Assembly (NCBI GenBank): GCA_955652855.1
Contig: CATPCN010000468.1
Location: 1 to 7,785 of the forward strand
Direction of reading: 5' to 3'
DNA from: an uncultured Chthoniobacterales bacterium
GTDB taxonomy: Bacteria > Verrucomicrobiota > Verrucomicrobiae > Chthoniobacterales > UBA10450
DNA: 7,785 nt
The notes under the pieces are model-generated. The model was not told the origin of the DNA and did not search any database. It worked only from the letters and a program-made list of their open reading frames with translations. A program made the position numbers and the translations under genes. Each line of letters opens with the position of its first letter. Position 1 is the first letter of the stretch. Below, piece by piece: positions 1 through 5,864 of the stretch.

Positions 1-141
1 AACGGGCTAAGGAAAAATCAGTAGAAGCGTTTTACCAGTCCGGCCCACCAGTCAGCACGACTGTGTTCGCCGCTCCGCGTCGCCCCAGCGTGGTCCCCTT
101 TTACTCCGCCGCGGTGGGAAACTTTCACTCCGCCCTTGACA
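1..141. mobile_element. Probable IS21-type insertion sequence end (remnant or edge)
   Basis: Two 20-bp direct repeats lie at 91-110 and 115-134. They match at 15 of 20 positions, share the core ACTCCGCC, and repeat with a 24-bp period. They are followed by a terminus ending ...CTTGACA at 141. Multiple ~20-bp terminal repeats and a TG...CA terminus are characteristic of IS21-family elements, and read from the other strand this end starts TGTCAAGGGCGGAG. Immediately after 141 the sequence becomes ArdC-like coding sequence without its beginning, as expected if the element inserted into that gene. A short open stretch ending at TAG 22-24 could be the tail of an istB-like gene, but it is too short to identify. 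The other IS end and any target duplication lie outside the window. The repeat structure is seen directly; the family name is inferred. Confidence 0.45.
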
Positions 142-588
142 CCGGACTTCTCGACGGTTCACGGTGATCCGTCCACGCATCTCGAAAGCTTGAAGCAGTT
201 CGTCGCCGACCGCGGCATCGCACTGGAATATTCCGAATCGATCTCCCCCGCCCGTGGCGTTTCGCGGGGTGGCAAGATCGCACTACTGCCCGGCCTTTCC
301 CCAGCGGAAGAATTCTCCACTCTCGCACACGAGCTGGCGCATGAGATCTTGCACCGCGACGAGCGGCGTTCGCAGACCGACAAGACCATCCGCGAAACGG
401 AAGCTGAAGCCGTGGCGTTCGTGGTTTCCCAGTCGATCGGTCTTGAGACCGGCACTGCCGCCAGCGATTACATCCAGCTCTACTCCGGTGACAAGCAAAC
501 CCTCGCCGCCTCGCTGGCACTCGTTCAGGAGACAGCTACCGCGATCATCGCCGCCCTTCAGCCAAAAACCGAGATGCAGCCCGACTAG
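136..588 (+). CDS. ImmA/IrrE-type zinc metallopeptidase, C-terminal part of an ArdC-like antirestriction protein (5'-truncated)
   Basis: The 150-residue product carries the zinc-peptidase signature HELAH (H65, E66, H69) followed by an acidic cluster at E87-E91 (RETEAEAVAF), the likely third zinc ligand of the ImmA/IrrE fold. The downstream segment SDYIQLYSGDK fits the ArdC-like proteins in which this domain follows an N-terminal ssDNA-binding domain of about 130-150 residues. That N-terminal domain is absent: the frame is open back to position 25, but the residues before PDFSTVHGDP look nothing like it. The only start near the homologous part is TTG 136, inside the presumed IS end, with no Shine-Dalgarno sequence. 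I infer a gene decapitated by the insertion, probably a pseudogene, though the peptidase domain itself is intact. ArdC-type proteins protect incoming plasmid DNA from restriction, which fits the neighbouring ssb and relaxase. Confidence 0.8.
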   Translation: MTPDFSTVHGDPSTHLESLKQFVADRGIALEYSESISPARGVSRGGKIALLPGLSPAEEFSTLAHELAHEILHRDERRSQTDKTIRETEAEAVAFVVSQSIGLETGTAASDYIQLYSGDKQTLAASLALVQETATAIIAALQPKTEMQPD

Positions 589-589
589 G

Positions 590-760
590 GCTGCTTCTTC
601 TTCCTCGTTATCCGGCCTAACCCGCCATCTCACGCACTGGCTGGACATCCTTCGCCAGGACAAACGCGCCCTGTTCACCGCCGCGTCCAAGGCCCAGGCC
701 GCCGTCGATTGGCTGCACACTCGCGTCTCTGTCCCCTCGCCCGGACTGGTGAACGCCTAG
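590..760 (+). pseudogene. 3' relic of a second ArdC-type (zincin-like) antirestriction gene
   Basis: In the frame that ends at TAG 758-760, the sequence encodes a C-terminus whose core reads HWLDILRQDKRALFTAASKA, followed by QAAVDWLHTR. It closely resembles, from memory, the conserved tail of proteobacterial ArdC proteins (W-L-x-x-L-+-x-D-K-R-x-I-F-x-A-A-S-x-A-Q-x-A-x-D-x-L-H). The tail lies in a different frame from the preceding peptidase gene and has no plausible start or upstream domain of its own. The frame stays open further upstream only because it shadows that gene. It looks like the surviving end of a different ArdC paralogue, joined here by deletion or recombination. An alternative is a readthrough or frameshift extension of the upstream protein, but that protein already has its natural family C-terminus. 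Confidence 0.5.
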
Positions 761-879
761 CCGCAGGAATCGCGCTGGAGGCTGACTCGTCGGGCGGGCA
801 GCCTTCGTTCCGCAGTTGGGAGCCGCGCGGCACTGCTTTTGTTCCGTTCGTTCTTTGTCGGTGTGCGCTCCGCTGTCGT

Positions 880-893
880 GCCGGTTCGCCGGC
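880..893. repeat. Perfect hairpin with UUCG tetraloop
   Basis: GCCGG (880-884), TTCG (885-888) and CCGGC (889-893) form a 5-bp perfect stem closed by a UUCG loop, an exceptionally stable RNA tetraloop. No T-run follows, so it is not an ordinary terminator. Confidence 0.5.
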
Positions 894-903
894 TTGGAGC
901 ACG

Positions 904-949
904 CAGGCATCCCGCCAGGAAACTGCGCCTGTCATGCCGCCTGACTTTT
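904..949 (+). terminator. Terminator-like imperfect stem-loop before ssb
   Basis: GGCAT (906-910) pairs with ATGCC (934-938), and inside it CAGG (916-919) pairs with CCTG (928-931). An outer CAGG (904-907) can alternatively pair with CCTG (940-943). The structure is followed by CTTTTG. It could insulate ssb from upstream transcription, but the stem is interrupted and the T-run is short. Confidence 0.3.
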
Positions 950-1003
950 GTGCTCCGTCGCCACTCCCGGCAAAGCGTCGCTCTTTCCTTTCGGCTCCGG
1001 CTT

Positions 1004-1036
1004 TTCGTTCCCCCTTCTTCTTGCGAAGGAAACGAA
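1004..1036 (+). promoter_or_regulatory. Stem-loop in the ssb leader, just upstream of the Shine-Dalgarno site
   Basis: TTCGTT (1004-1009) pairs with AACGAA (1031-1036), and CCTTC (1013-1017) with GAAGG (1025-1029), giving 11 bp with a 3x1 internal loop. It ends about 17 nt before the ssb Shine-Dalgarno AAGGA (1054-1058), leaving an A-rich unpaired stretch at the ribosome site. It may be an mRNA-stabilising or translational control element; the function is inferred. Confidence 0.35.
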
Positions 1037-1064
1037 CAAGCCTTCACCAGAAAAGGAAAAACAC

Positions 1065-1487
1065 ATGAAAAAGAACGAAAAGACAGAACAAGAACCCAAA
1101 GCCGCCCCGGCTTACCTCAACCGCGTAACGCTTGTTGGCTTCCTCGCCGACAAGGCCGACCAGCACGATGGATTCGCCATCCTGCGGCTGGCCACCAAAG
1201 TCTCATGGAAAGACAAAACCTCCGGCGAGTGGCAGTCCCATACCGACTGGCATCGCATCATCGCCTGGAGCGGTCTGGCCGAAGCGGTGAAACCTCTTGC
1301 CAAGGGCGATCACGTCATGGTCGAAGGCGAGCTACGCTCCAGCGAGTACGACAGGGAAGTGCAGGTGATCGGCGCGGGCAAGGCCATCGTCGCCACCAAG
1401 ACCTGGGAAATCCGCGCCCGAGCCATTCGCAAGCTCGACCGTAAGCCCAAGGACAGCCAACCCAAGGCTAGGAAGAAGGCCGCATAG
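1065..1487 (+). CDS. ssb: Single-stranded DNA-binding protein (plasmid/ICE type)
   Basis: The 140-residue protein contains a bacterial SSB OB-fold. The first strand is LNRVTLVGFLADKAD (about 18-32), followed by ATKVSWKDKTSGEWQSHTDWHRIIAW with the conserved W-H-+-I-x-x-W segment (about 43-69), and the later strand GDHVMVEGELRSSEYD. It coats ssDNA during replication and during conjugative entry of the transferred strand. ATG 1065 is chosen over longer in-frame alternatives because AAAAGGAAAA sits 5-7 nt upstream and the protein then starts a short distance before the OB-fold. The usual acidic C-terminal tip (DDDIPF-like), which recruits partner proteins, is missing. The tail is instead strongly basic (RKLDRKPKD...KARKKAA). 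Placement next to ArdC remnants and a relaxase matches leading-region ssb genes of mobile elements. Confidence 0.9.
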   Translation: MKKNEKTEQEPKAAPAYLNRVTLVGFLADKADQHDGFAILRLATKVSWKDKTSGEWQSHTDWHRIIAWSGLAEAVKPLAKGDHVMVEGELRSSEYDREVQVIGAGKAIVATKTWEIRARAIRKLDRKPKDSQPKARKKAA

Positions 1488-1500
1488 ACGGCTTCGGTTC

Positions 1501-1530
1501 AACCCCGGTTCTCTCACAAGAGCCGGGGTT
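1501..1530. terminator. Terminator hairpin between convergent ssb and the 1580-1798 gene
   Basis: AACCCCGGTTCT (1501-1512) and AGAGCCGGGGTT (1519-1530) form a 12-bp stem with one G-T wobble and a 6-nt loop, 14 nt after the ssb stop. The T-tract after it is poor (CCGGTCTGTTT). Its position between two converging genes suggests it works in both directions. Confidence 0.7.
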
Positions 1531-1579
1531 CCGGTCTGTTTAGGTCCCGGCAGAAACGAGCGCCACGATCAGGGTGTAG

Positions 1580-1798
1580 TTATTTGCCGGGTTTTCTATT
1601 CTTCGCGGCTTGCCGAACCGCAGCTTCGCTGACTTTACCAGTCTCTTTTCTCATCGTGCTCAATTTCGCATTCGGCGAGAACTGAGGAATCGGCTTCGGC
1701 AGATTCTTGTTAAGGGTGTCGCCGCGCTTCTGTTGAATCTCGCCAGCTTTCGGCGGCGTCTTGTCGCGGTGATGGTTGTCCAGTCCGGGTTCCTTCAT
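1580..1798 (-). CDS. Small basic protein with NHHRDK motif, unknown function
   Basis: The 72-residue, Lys/Arg-rich protein (last residues AKNRKPGK) has no signal peptide or membrane segment. The segment LDNHHRDK (residues 6-13) followed by GEIQQKRGDTL (19-29) recalls, from memory, a family of small hypothetical proteins in alphaproteobacteria and acidobacteria with the pattern NHHRDK-x-GEI-x-x-KHGNT, whose role is not known to me. The start is well supported: a perfect AGGAGG on the minus strand (plus-strand 1807-1812) lies 8 nt before ATG 1798. It converges with ssb and shares its terminator. The charge could allow nucleic-acid binding, but this is a guess. Confidence 0.75.
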   Translation of the reverse strand: MKEPGLDNHHRDKTPPKAGEIQQKRGDTLNKNLPKPIPQFSPNAKLSTMRKETGKVSEAAVRQAAKNRKPGK

Positions 1799-1859
1799 AA
1801 CGTAGCCTCCTACTACCTATCGTACCCAAAACAAAAGACGGAGGAAATGGTTTCTCGCG

Positions 1860-1872
1860 CAGTTCGGAACTG
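1860..1872. promoter_or_regulatory. Perfect 13-bp palindrome upstream of the small basic gene
   Basis: CAGTTC (1860-1865), central G, GAACTG (1867-1872). It lies between the 3' end of the minus-strand membrane-protein gene and the 5' end of the 1580-1798 gene, about 60 bp before that start, so it may be an operator. It has no T-run and is not a terminator. Confidence 0.3.
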
Positions 1873-1888
1873 ATGTAGAGACGCAACC

Positions 1889-2446
1889 TTATCGCTTTCG
1901 TTTAGACGGCCATGTGTAGTCCGGCCCCGGATTGTTAGGGAGTTTTAGTTCATAGCAGATCGCGGCGAGTGCCGGGATGTCGCACGGTCCGGATGGACTC
2001 GGATCGCATGTAAAACTAGTGCATTCGAAACAGACTTCTACCCAAGCGACCGGCTTGGAGTCCGCTCCATAGAAGATGAAGGCGTGGCGCGGATTGAAGC
2101 AAGAGCCCGATTCGATCATCGAAGTATCGTAGTCGCTCACTGCCGTTACAAGGCGTTCGACCTGAGATTGCGATAGAAGGGTGCCTTCGCCGTTCAATAC
2201 GGTGTCGTCGAGCTTATCGTTAGTCAAAATGTGGCGGCTCATTTCGCCTTTGGGATTGTACGAGTAACCGCGTACTTCTGTGTATGAAACGTTCGGCCAT
2301 GTTGGACGCCACCTGCGGGCCATCTTGAAACGCAACCAGTTTGCCGCGAGCACAGCTACCACAATCAGTGCGACAAAGATAAATGCGACGCGTACCGACT
2401 TCTTCACCCCCACTGGCTTGCCGCAAACGCTCTGTATATGCAACAA
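1889..2446 (-). CDS. Membrane-anchored cysteine-rich hypothetical protein (CFxC motif)
   Basis: The product is up to 185 residues, starting from TTG 2446. A basic N-terminus (VKKSVR) precedes one hydrophobic segment, VAFIFVALIVVAVLAANWL (about residues 20-38), with a Lys/Arg-rich stretch after it (RFKMARRW), so it is likely a signal anchor. The C-terminal domain holds six cysteines, including SCFNPRHAFIFYGADSKP and VEVCFECTSFTC, then CDIPALAAICYELKLP. The pattern of HAFIFYD-like, CFxC and a final ELxLP helix recalls uncharacterised secreted or lipoprotein families; no function is known to me. No clear Shine-Dalgarno precedes any start. GTG 2413 and GTG 2407 (giving VKKSVRVAF...) are equally or more plausible starts than TTG 2446, and a stop lies just upstream. 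Its lower GC and different codon use suggest cargo unrelated to transfer. Confidence 0.7.
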   Translation of the reverse strand: MLHIQSVCGKPVGVKKSVRVAFIFVALIVVAVLAANWLRFKMARRWRPTWPNVSYTEVRGYSYNPKGEMSRHILTNDKLDDTVLNGEGTLLSQSQVERLVTAVSDYDTSMIESGSCFNPRHAFIFYGADSKPVAWVEVCFECTSFTCDPSPSGPCDIPALAAICYELKLPNNPGPDYTWPSKRKR

Positions 2447-2524
2447 CTTTGATCACGCGGAGTAGGCGGTCACTGTTCACATAGATTGTGCACAGCATCC
2501 AACCTTCTTGCCCACAGCACCGTA

Positions 2525-2538
2525 CGAACAATCGTTCG
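2525..2538. promoter_or_regulatory. Candidate LexA (SOS) box
   Basis: CGAAC-AATC-GTTCG is a perfect match to the Gram-positive-type LexA operator pattern CGAAC-N4-GTTCG. It sits in the divergent regulatory region, 18 bp upstream of the -35 box of the HTH-gene promoter and about 80 bp upstream of the minus-strand membrane-protein gene. Whether this host's LexA recognises this pattern is unknown. SOS control of mobile-element functions is a known theme, which makes it plausible. Confidence 0.4.
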
Positions 2539-2555
2539 CAATCGCGAAAATCTGC

Positions 2556-2585
2556 TTGCCGCGCTTCCTGATACGCGCGTATAAC
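2556..2585 (+). promoter_or_regulatory. Sigma-70-like promoter for the HTH gene
   Basis: TTGCCG (2556-2561), 18-bp spacer, TATAAC (2580-2585). The predicted transcript starts near 2592, just before the first of three hairpins, and gives a leader of about 98 nt. The -10 is 5/6 and the -35 is 4/6 to consensus. Confidence 0.45.
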
Positions 2586-2595
2586 CAATAGTCTT

Positions 2596-2673
2596 CCGTT
2601 CAGGCATGAACGGCACGGAACAAGTGAGCAGTTCCGTTCTTTAAGAGAAATTCCGGGTTCTCACCCACCGGAA
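2596..2673 (+). promoter_or_regulatory. Three consecutive hairpins in the HTH-gene leader
   Basis: Hairpin A: CCGTTC (2596-2601) with GAACGG (2608-2613). Hairpin B: ACGGAAC (2615-2621) with GTTCCGT (2631-2637). Hairpin C: TTCCGG (2651-2656) with CCGGAA (2668-2673), ending 4 nt before the Shine-Dalgarno AAGGAG. TTCCGTTC occurs twice (2594-2601 and 2632-2639), and its first copy can also pair with ACGGAA (2615-2620), so A and B can refold into an alternative stem. This may be an attenuator-like leader, a repeated protein-binding site or part of an origin of transfer; the sequence alone does not decide. Confidence 0.45.
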
Positions 2674-2689
2674 AAAGAAGGAGTCCATC

Positions 2690-2971
2690 ATGCGCTTTAT
2701 TAAAGAAATCAATTCCACGGACGACTCTCAGCCGCCCGTTTCCAAACCGGTCCCGATGCGATCCAACACCCAGGCATTGCCCGATGACCGCGATCACCTC
2801 GCCGATCTTTCCAGCGTGGCGAAGAAACTTGGCGTCAGTAAACGCTACGTGCAAACGCTCGTGCGCCGGAAGGTGATCCCCGTCATCCGGCTGGGCCGCC
2901 GCTGCACCCGGTTCGATCTCGACGGCGTCATGACTGCGGTGAAGAAGTTCGAAATCCACGAGGTCCGGTAG
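2690..2971 (+). CDS. Excisionase/MerR-like helix-turn-helix DNA-binding protein
   Basis: The 93-residue protein has a flexible first ~35 residues and then a winged HTH of the HTH_17/excisionase type: DLSSVAKKLGVSKRYVQTLVRRKVIPVIRLGRRCTRFDLDGV (about 40-81). The recognition-helix pattern (LGVSKRYVQTLVRR) and the wing ending in R-x-D-L-x-x-V are typical of this family. These proteins act as recombination directionality factors, repressors or relaxosome accessory proteins. Standing just before the relaxase gene, it could fill the last role, as TrwA does for TrwC, although TrwA is a different fold. The start is set by AAGGAG (2678-2683), 6 nt before ATG 2690. It is separated from the relaxase by a terminator, so the two are probably not one transcript. 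Confidence 0.8.
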   Translation: MRFIKEINSTDDSQPPVSKPVPMRSNTQALPDDRDHLADLSSVAKKLGVSKRYVQTLVRRKVIPVIRLGRRCTRFDLDGVMTAVKKFEIHEVR

Positions 2972-3001
2972 AGCGAACTGCTCTCCCTGGAGCGGCTCTG
3001 A

Positions 3002-3028
3002 GAAAAACGCGGTTATGCCGCGCTTTTC
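3002..3028. terminator. Rho-independent terminator after the HTH gene
   Basis: GAAAAA-CGCGG (3002-3012), loop TTATG, CCGCG-CTTTTC (3018-3028). The GC core is perfect and is extended by A-T pairs with one mismatch, giving TTTT on the plus strand and AAAA before it. It can act in either direction. Confidence 0.65.
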
Positions 3029-3063
3029 CCCGTGTGCCCGGCAGTGTCCTGCATTGCCATTCT

Positions 3064-3100
3064 TTGGAGAACACGCTTCTACGCCTCTAAAATCATAATC
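3064..3100 (+). promoter_or_regulatory. Candidate promoter immediately upstream of the relaxase GTG
   Basis: TTGGAG (3064-3069), 18-bp spacer, TAAAAT (3088-3093, 5/6 to consensus). A second -10-like CATAAT lies at 3095-3100. Either would start transcription within a few nucleotides of GTG 3105, and no Shine-Dalgarno sequence is present, so the mRNA may be nearly leaderless. Confidence 0.4.
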
Positions 3101-3104
3101 GAAC

Positions 3105-5864
3105 GTGCTTACGATTCGCGCCATGTCGAACGGTTCGGGCTACTCCAAAAAACATCTGGAGCAGAACGACTACTATGCTGAAAACGAGAAGGTCATTGGC
3201 AAATGGTTCGGCAAGGGTGCGGCCATGCTTGGCCTTGAGCAGGAAGTTCTCAACGAACAATTCGAGGCCGTCCGTCAGGGATTGCATCCCGCGACCGGCG
3301 AAAAATTGCGCCAGCGCAAGAGCGCCGACCGCGAAACGAAGGAAGGCGAAAAGCAAAGTACCGGGCGCACGCTCTACGACTTCACATTCTCAGCACCGAA
3401 GTCCGTTTCGATCATGGCCCTGGTCGGAGGCGATTCGCGCCTGATTGAAGCGCACGAACGCGCGGTCAAGGTAGCCCTCACCGAAATGGAACGATGGGCT
3501 TCCGCGCGAGTCCGTGCCGATCACCAAAATACGGATCGCATCACCGGCAATATGGTCGTTGCCTGTTACCAGCACGACGCCAGCCGCCAGCTCGACCCGC
3601 AACTGCACACGCATTGCGTTGCCGCCAACATGACCTACGACGAGGGCGAGACAAAATGGAAGGCATTACAGGCCAGCGCCATTTTCGAGCGGCGAGCTTT
3701 TCTGACCGAGGTCTATCGCAATCACCTCGCCCGCAGCGTGCAGGAGCTTGGATACGCAATTGAAAACCGTGCTCCCGTTAAAGGGCGCGATTTCGGTTTC
3801 GAGATCAAGGGTGTCCCGCAGGAAGTCATTCAGGAGTTCAGCCAGCGCAGCCAGCAACGCGACGTCGCCATCGCCGACTTCATGGAACAACATGGACGCG
3901 CACCGAGCGACAACGAAATCGCCGTCCTCGTCCGTGAAACCCGGCCCGACAAGCTGATCGACATTTCGACGCGGGAAGTGCGTGAAAGCCAGCTTGCGCG
4001 GCTCAACGAGGAACGCGCACGTCAGTTGACGGCGTTGCGCGAACAGGCCGAGCGTCACCCGGCCCGGCCCGAACCCCAGCGAGCCGACATTTCGCTCAGG
4101 CACGCGATGGATCATGTCTTTGAGCGGGTTTCCGTCGCCCTCGATTTTGAAGTGATGGCCGAAGCTCTGCGCCATGGGCGCGGACACGTGCAGTTGGACG
4201 AACTGAACGACGCGCTCAAGCGGCAGGAGATCAGCGGCGGAATCATCCGCGCCGGAAGTGAAATCGCGACCCGCGAATCGCTGGAACGGGAGCGGGAGAT
4301 GATTCAGATGGTCAATCGGAATCTGGGCCAGTACATCCCCATCGGTTCTGGCGCACAATTCCAGCTCCCCCTCGATCTCCCCGGCGAACTAAGGAAGGTC
4401 GCCGAGTTCGCTCTCAATTCTTGCGACCGATGCGTGAACATTCAAGGTGCGGCAGGCGCAGGCAAGACGACCACTCTAGGCGCTCTTGCGCGATCCCTGA
4501 AGACGACGCGTGCCTGGCAAGGCTACGCCGTTGCACCGACGCAGAGTGCCGTTCAGGAGCTTAACAAGGTCGGCTTCAATGCGATGACCGTGGAGCGTTT
4601 ACTTCTGGACACCGAACTGCACGCTAACCTCTCCGAACAGGCCATTGTTGTCGACGAAGCGGGAATGATTTCGGGACGACAGATGCACGGGTTACTGAGC
4701 CTGGCCACCCGTTTTAACGCACGTCTGATCCTGAGCGGCGACACGAAACAGATTCAATCGGTTGAAGCTTCGGATGCCTTACGAATTCTGGAAAAGGAAT
4801 CGCATCTCGCCACGATCCGCCTTGGAGAAGTCAAACGGCAGCACAACCTCGACTATAGGAGCGCCATCGCGAAGATGCGCACCGATCCGGCCAAGGGCTT
4901 GGATGAACTTGACCGCATGGGCGCGATCAAGGAAGTCGGCGGCATGGAGCGGGCTGAAGAAGTGGCCAAGGCTTACAAGGCCGCTTCGGGCGACGTGCTC
5001 GTCGTTTGCCCGACCCACGAGGAAATCGACCGGGTCACCTCGGCCATTCGCCATGATCTGGAAAGAGAAGGTGAACTAAGGAAGTTCCAACTCCTCACTC
5101 GCCTGGAGCCGCTCAATTGGACGGCGGCGCAAAAGCGCGACCTCGCCAGTTTCGTCCCCGGCCAGGTCATCGTCTTTCATAAAAGCACCAAAGAAGCCCG
5201 GAAGCATGAAGCCTTCACCGTCGTGCAGCAGGACGGCGTCACCCTCACCGCCCGGAACGAACGGGGCAAAGAAATCGAGCTGACCAAGAAGCAGGCGCAA
5301 TGTTTCGGCGTCTTCATCCCGCGCGAGATCGATGTCGCCCACGGAGACCGCCTTGCCCTCGAAACGAACGTTCATGATGGCGCGTTCAAGTTCACCAATG
5401 GCGAACTGGTCACGGTCGCGAAGATCAACGAAAACGGCAGCATCAAGCTGGAAGATGGGCGCACGATGCCGCGCGATCTGAAGCAGTTCAATCACGGCTA
5501 CGCCGTGACCGCCCACAAGTCGCAGAGCAAGACCGTCGATGAAGTCATTATTTCGGGCGACGCCATGAGCCGGGAATTGTTCTACGTGGCCGCTTCGCGG
5601 GGCCGTCATCGCATTCAGGTGTTCACCGGCGACAAGAGCCGCCTGCGGGAGTCCATCGGTCTTTCCGGATTGCGCCAGTCCGCTTTGGAACTACTGCGCC
5701 GCTCGACGCGCACGGTAGACCGCACGCGCCTGGCTGAACGTCCACCCACGATGGTTGAGCGCATCGGCAAAGCGATTGAGAAGGTCTGGCAGAATATCCC
5801 GCGTGTTTTGTTCGGCCATGAGTTCGCACCCGGCCGGGATCGGGAAAGGGAGATCGGACGATGA
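3105..5864 (+). CDS. MobF-family conjugative relaxase-helicase (TrwC/TraI-like)
   Basis: The 919-residue protein nicks oriT, stays covalently attached to the 5' end and unwinds the strand to be transferred. The N-terminal relaxase domain (about 1-300) has tyrosines Y13 and Y23/Y24 (in NDYYAENE), the motif YDFTFSAPKSVS with D92 matching the catalytic Asp of TrwC, and the histidine triad H157, H168, H170 (HDASRQLDPQLHTH), spaced as in TrwC. The RecD-like helicase part has Walker A GAAGAGKTT (448-456), DEAG (517-520), GDTKQ (545-549), GYAVTAHKSQSK (798-809) and YVAASRGR (827-834). Length is close to TrwC (about 966), and all motifs are intact, so it should be functional. GTG 3105 is chosen because the family typically begins MLTI; the internal ATG 3123 would cut this strand. 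There is no Shine-Dalgarno sequence. Its stop overlaps the next start (ATGA). No coupling-protein gene is nearby. Confidence 0.95.
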   Translation: MLTIRAMSNGSGYSKKHLEQNDYYAENEKVIGKWFGKGAAMLGLEQEVLNEQFEAVRQGLHPATGEKLRQRKSADRETKEGEKQSTGRTLYDFTFSAPKSVSIMALVGGDSRLIEAHERAVKVALTEMERWASARVRADHQNTDRITGNMVVACYQHDASRQLDPQLHTHCVAANMTYDEGETKWKALQASAIFERRAFLTEVYRNHLARSVQELGYAIENRAPVKGRDFGFEIKGVPQEVIQEFSQRSQQRDVAIADFMEQHGRAPSDNEIAVLVRETRPDKLIDISTREVRESQLARLNEERARQLTALREQAERHPARPEPQRADISLRHAMDHVFERVSVALDFEVMAEALRHGRGHVQLDELNDALKRQEISGGIIRAGSEIATRESLEREREMIQMVNRNLGQYIPIGSGAQFQLPLDLPGELRKVAEFALNSCDRCVNIQGAAGAGKTTTLGALARSLKTTRAWQGYAVAPTQSAVQELNKVGFNAMTVERLLLDTELHANLSEQAIVVDEAGMISGRQMHGLLSLATRFNARLILSGDTKQIQSVEASDALRILEKESHLATIRLGEVKRQHNLDYRSAIAKMRTDPAKGLDELDRMGAIKEVGGMERAEEVAKAYKAASGDVLVVCPTHEEIDRVTSAIRHDLEREGELRKFQLLTRLEPLNWTAAQKRDLASFVPGQVIVFHKSTKEARKHEAFTVVQQDGVTLTARNERGKEIELTKKQAQCFGVFIPREIDVAHGDRLALETNVHDGAFKFTNGELVTVAKINENGSIKLEDGRTMPRDLKQFNHGYAVTAHKSQSKTVDEVIISGDAMSRELFYVAASRGRHRIQVFTGDKSRLRESIGLSGLRQSALELLRRSTRTVDRTRLAERPPTMVERIGKAIEKVWQNIPRVLFGHEFAPGRDREREIGR

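Larger units (their letters stand above)
761..1064. other. Gene-free, palindrome-rich leader region upstream of ssb
   Basis: No convincing gene is seen here; open frames on both strands are low-complexity and serine/arginine-rich. The stretch holds a GCCGG-TTCG-CCGGC hairpin, a longer imperfect stem near 904-943 followed by TTTT, a pyrimidine-rich run around 980-1020, and a stem just upstream of the ssb Shine-Dalgarno site. It probably carries the ssb promoter, but I could not identify clear -35/-10 boxes. Confidence 0.4.

Noticed and set aside
3..167. Open frame on the plus strand from the window edge to TGA 165-167, possible 3' end of an upstream gene
   Set aside because: It runs through the tandem IS-like terminal repeats and 30 bp into the peptidase gene. 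Its residues match no family I know and a terminal repeat is unlikely to be coding.
839..1444. 201-residue plus-strand open frame upstream of and overlapping ssb
   Set aside because: It overlaps the well-supported ssb gene in another frame, is extremely Arg-rich, and has no ribosome-binding site or recognisable domain.
1847..1873. Tiny plus-strand ORF (MVSRAVRN) after a GGAGGA sequence
   Set aside because: The SD-to-ATG spacing is only about 1 nt and the peptide is 8 residues in a region facing minus-strand genes; likely chance.
2220..2588. 122-residue minus-strand frame over the regulatory region
   Set aside because: It overlaps the membrane-protein gene in another frame and crosses the LexA-like box; no domain or SD is visible.
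3666..4358. 230-residue minus-strand open frame inside the relaxase gene
   Set aside because: Antisense shadow of strongly coding, high-GC sequence; no motif.
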